A DNA stretch of 38,393 bases from the NCBI GenBank assembly GCA_910579435.1, contig CAJTVF010000018.1:1-38393 (forward strand). The letters run 5' to 3'. This document shows positions 37,015 to 38,393 of the stretch, piece by piece (within the stretch, counting starts at the first letter, position 1; each line of letters opens with the position of its first letter). The translations under genes and the position numbers were made by a program. This DNA comes from an uncultured Oscillibacter sp. (GTDB taxonomy: Bacteria > Bacillota > Clostridia > Oscillospirales > Oscillospiraceae). A model generated the notes under the pieces. That model was not told where the DNA came from, ran no database searches, and worked only from the letters and a program-made list of their open reading frames with translations.

Positions 37015-37547
37015 CCGGCCTTTCGCGTCGGTCCCGCGGGTAGACTCGTCGAACTCCGCGCCGTCCAGGCCCAAGTGATAAATGGCCCGATCCACGCTGT
37101 TGGTTCTCATGGCTAGGGGGCCTTCATGCACTCGATCACGGTCCCGGCAAAGATTGAGGAATTTTCCACCTTCCGGGCCATGCCGAATACGGTGGAGAAG
37201 GCGCGGGAGGTCTTCATGGCCGCTACCTCATTGGAGCAATTGACGCCGATGTGCCGCAGCTCAAAGCCCAGCATGGTCTTCACCGCGTCCTTGCAGATGG
37301 CGGTGATCTCGTCCCGCTTCTCCCCTTCGATCAGGTCCTTCAGATTCTTGGTATTCACGCCGCCGGTGAGCATGAAATTCAAAGGCAGGACCAGGGCCAG
37401 AGCCTTCAGGAAGGCCACGCCGCCGGACTGCTCGGCAGGAAAGAACTTGATCACCTTCAACCCGGCGTTGACGGCCCGGGTCATATCGGAGGCGTTGACG
37501 CAGCCGGGAAAGACGGGGACGTTCTTCTCGATGCAGTGATTCACCAG
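37015..37547 (-). pseudogene. Remnant of a KDPG aldolase fused to a VOC-like domain
   Basis: The minus frame 37547-37113 reads LVNHCIEKNVPVFPGCVNAS, AGLKVIKFFPAEQSGG, LNFMLTGGVNTKNLKDLIEG: the second half of 2-keto-3-deoxy-6-phosphogluconate aldolase, including the Schiff-base Lys in VIKFFPAE. A linker and VOC-type segment follow (TMLGFELRHIGVNCSNEVAA, FGMARKVENSSIFAG) and end at a stop after VIECMKAP. In another frame, 37110-37015, RTNSVDRAIYHLGLDGAEFD and TDAKGR continue the same VOC domain, so a short deletion caused a frameshift. The N-terminal half is cut off by the IS at about 37548. It is therefore non-functional. Confidence 0.72.
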
Positions 37548-37569
37548 GGTCTGTTTTAAAACTGAGATA

Positions 37570-37598
37570 TTGTGTGCAAGGTGCCGAAGAGATATAAT
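37570..37598 (+). promoter_or_regulatory. Transposase promoter of the IS
   Basis: TTGTGT (37570-37575), 17 bases, perfect TATAAT (37593-37598), only six bases before the transposase ATG. No room exists for a ribosome site after initiation, so the first start may be leaderless or a different one. Confidence 0.5.
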
Positions 37599-37604
37599 GG
37601 GGGC

Positions 37605-38393
37605 ATGAAGCGACATGAAATAAGCGAAAAACAATGGAATAGAATCAAGTCTCTGTTTCCACCGGAAAGGAAGCCGCAAGGAGGCCGTCCAGGAAAAAGT
37701 AAGAACCTGTATTCATAACCAGGGATGCCGGGTGGACGAGGATTTTTCCCGGCAGACAAGGAGATTTTCCGCAGCCATACTGACGTATGGCAAGGGAAAT
37801 CGACGCAGTATGGCGGGAAAAAGACCGGCCAGACGGCGTTCAAGGGTTGTGAATACAGGTTCTAATCGGGAGATGTTAAATGCAATTCTATACTGGTTGA
37901 ATACTGGGGTTCCATGGCGGGATCTGCCAGAGCGCTTCGGACCATGGCAAAGTGTATATAGCCGGTTTCGCACATGGACAAAAGCTGGTGTATGGGAACA
38001 GATCCTTTCCGCCCTGATTGAGCAGGACCTGGTGGACGAGACAACGCTGATGCTGGACAGCACTACAGTGAAAGTTCATCAGCATGCCAGTGGGGCTAAA
38101 AAAGGGGATGCCACGAAGAAACCGGACGGAGCAGAGGAGGTTTGACAACGAAAGTCCATGCGGTAACGGATGGGCTTGGGAATCCATTGCGTTTTTTGCT
38201 CTCCAGCGGAAACCGCAATGACATCTGTATGGCCCGGGCGCTGCTGGAATCGTTTACCCTGAACGGCAAGCTGATTTTGGCCGGCAAGGGGTATGACAGC
38301 GATAAGTTTGTCCACTGGGTGGAAGAACGGGGCGGGATTAGACCTCTTGCGAAATTAAGCAAAGCGGTCAAAGTTGCAGATACCAGCAATCAA
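37605..38393 (+). pseudogene. IS5-family transposase, interrupted and mutated
   Basis: The N-terminus is MKRHEISEKQWNRIKSLFPP, then KPQGGRPGKS at 37605-37702. The frame resumes after the MITE with NREMLNAILYWLNTGVPWRD, LPERFGPWQSVYSRF and the first catalytic Asp in LMLDSTTVKVHQHASGAKKG. It then stops at 38145, while the rest (GRSRGGLTTKVHAVTDGLGN, PLRFLLS) continues in the -1 frame. That shift may be natural (slippage at the A-run 38098-38103) or a mutation. The second catalytic Asp (normally ADKGYD) reads LAGKGYDSD, a D-to-G change. The element cannot be active by itself. The C-terminus, with the catalytic Glu, is outside the window. Confidence 0.85.
37703..37862. mobile_element. 160-bp foldback MITE inserted in the IS transposase
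   Basis: Terminal inverted repeats GAACCTGTATTCATAACC (37703-37720) and GGTTGTGAATACAGGTTC (37845-37862) match at 17 of 18 positions. The element is flanked by TAA on both sides (37700-37702, 37863-37865). Removing it with one TAA restores the transposase codons exactly (PGKS-NREM). The interior folds on itself: TTTTTCCCG/CGGGAAAAA (37743-37751, 37814-37822) and GCCATAC/GTATGGC (37774-37780, 37785-37791). It encodes no protein of its own. Confidence 0.88.

Larger units (their letters stand above)
37548..38393 (+). mobile_element. IS5-family insertion sequence, right end outside the window
   Basis: The left boundary is placed where the aldolase similarity stops (about 37548). The outer sequence CTGTTTTAAAAC (37551-37562) is the likely inverted-repeat region. 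A promoter and a transposase frame follow. The element contains a nested MITE and continues past 38393, so the right terminal repeat and target duplication cannot be checked. Confidence 0.75.

Noticed and set aside
37732..38145. A novel protein starting within the MITE (GTG at 37732)
   Set aside because: The frame is simply the transposase frame running back into the inserted element. The first 44 codons are MITE sequence without a ribosome site.

Overview
The window looks like a chromosome segment from a GC-rich, spore-forming Clostridia member, most plausibly an Oscillospiraceae-type gut anaerobe. The evidence is the high-GC codon use, AGGAGG ribosome binding sites, a SpoIIID gene, a Cys T-box, ECF vitamin transporters and a GH112 host-glycan phosphorylase. 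The genus cannot be fixed from sequence alone. Most of the content is ordinary chromosome. The unusual material is a divergent signalling/TraX/ABC block, several regulatory sites that can be read directly, and a heavily rearranged right end.

Layout. 1-3305: end of the F-type ATP synthase operon (alpha C-terminus, gamma, beta, epsilon) with a terminator. 3355-5397 (-): GHKL sensor kinase and LytTR response regulator, divergent from 5656-9305 (+): TraX-like membrane protein, ABC ATPase and BceB-type permease. 9373-11821 (-): LytR-CpsA-Psr protein and an SLH/transglutaminase surface protein. 12047-12654 (-): spoIIID, preceded by a SigE-type promoter, plus a small unknown gene. 12758-15553 (+): a MerR-type promoter driving an Fe-S aldo/keto reductase, a DUF3842 protein and a uridine-kinase-like protein. 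15564-18307: two ECF S components around a MocR/PdxR-like regulator. 18377-21729 (-): DUF975 protein; then aminopeptidase P-like, ArsC/Spx-like and tRNA-dihydrouridine synthase genes. 21730-22629: a repeat-rich spacer and a small divergent gene/XRE regulator pair with palindromic operators. 22628-24609 (-): CTP synthase and a small unknown gene.

24644-32400: an AraC regulator, then a second AraC regulator divergent from a sugar ABC transporter operon ending in galacto-N-biose/lacto-N-biose phosphorylase. Import of a mucin or milk-type disaccharide would be followed by phosphorolysis in the cytoplasm. The solute-binding protein of this operon has lost its start codon and signal peptide in this sequence. 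32478-34150: a P-loop nucleotide kinase, a DivIVA-like coiled-coil protein and an HMA-like small protein. 34157-36609: a cysteine T-box leader, cysE and cysS.

36650-38393 is wreckage. On the minus strand there are remnants of a 2-keto-3-deoxygluconate kinase and a KDPG-aldolase/VOC protein. An IS5-family element cuts the aldolase. Its transposase is split by a 160-bp foldback MITE with an exact TAA target duplication, and it also lacks a catalytic aspartate. The IS runs off the window. No tRNA, rRNA or CRISPR array was seen.
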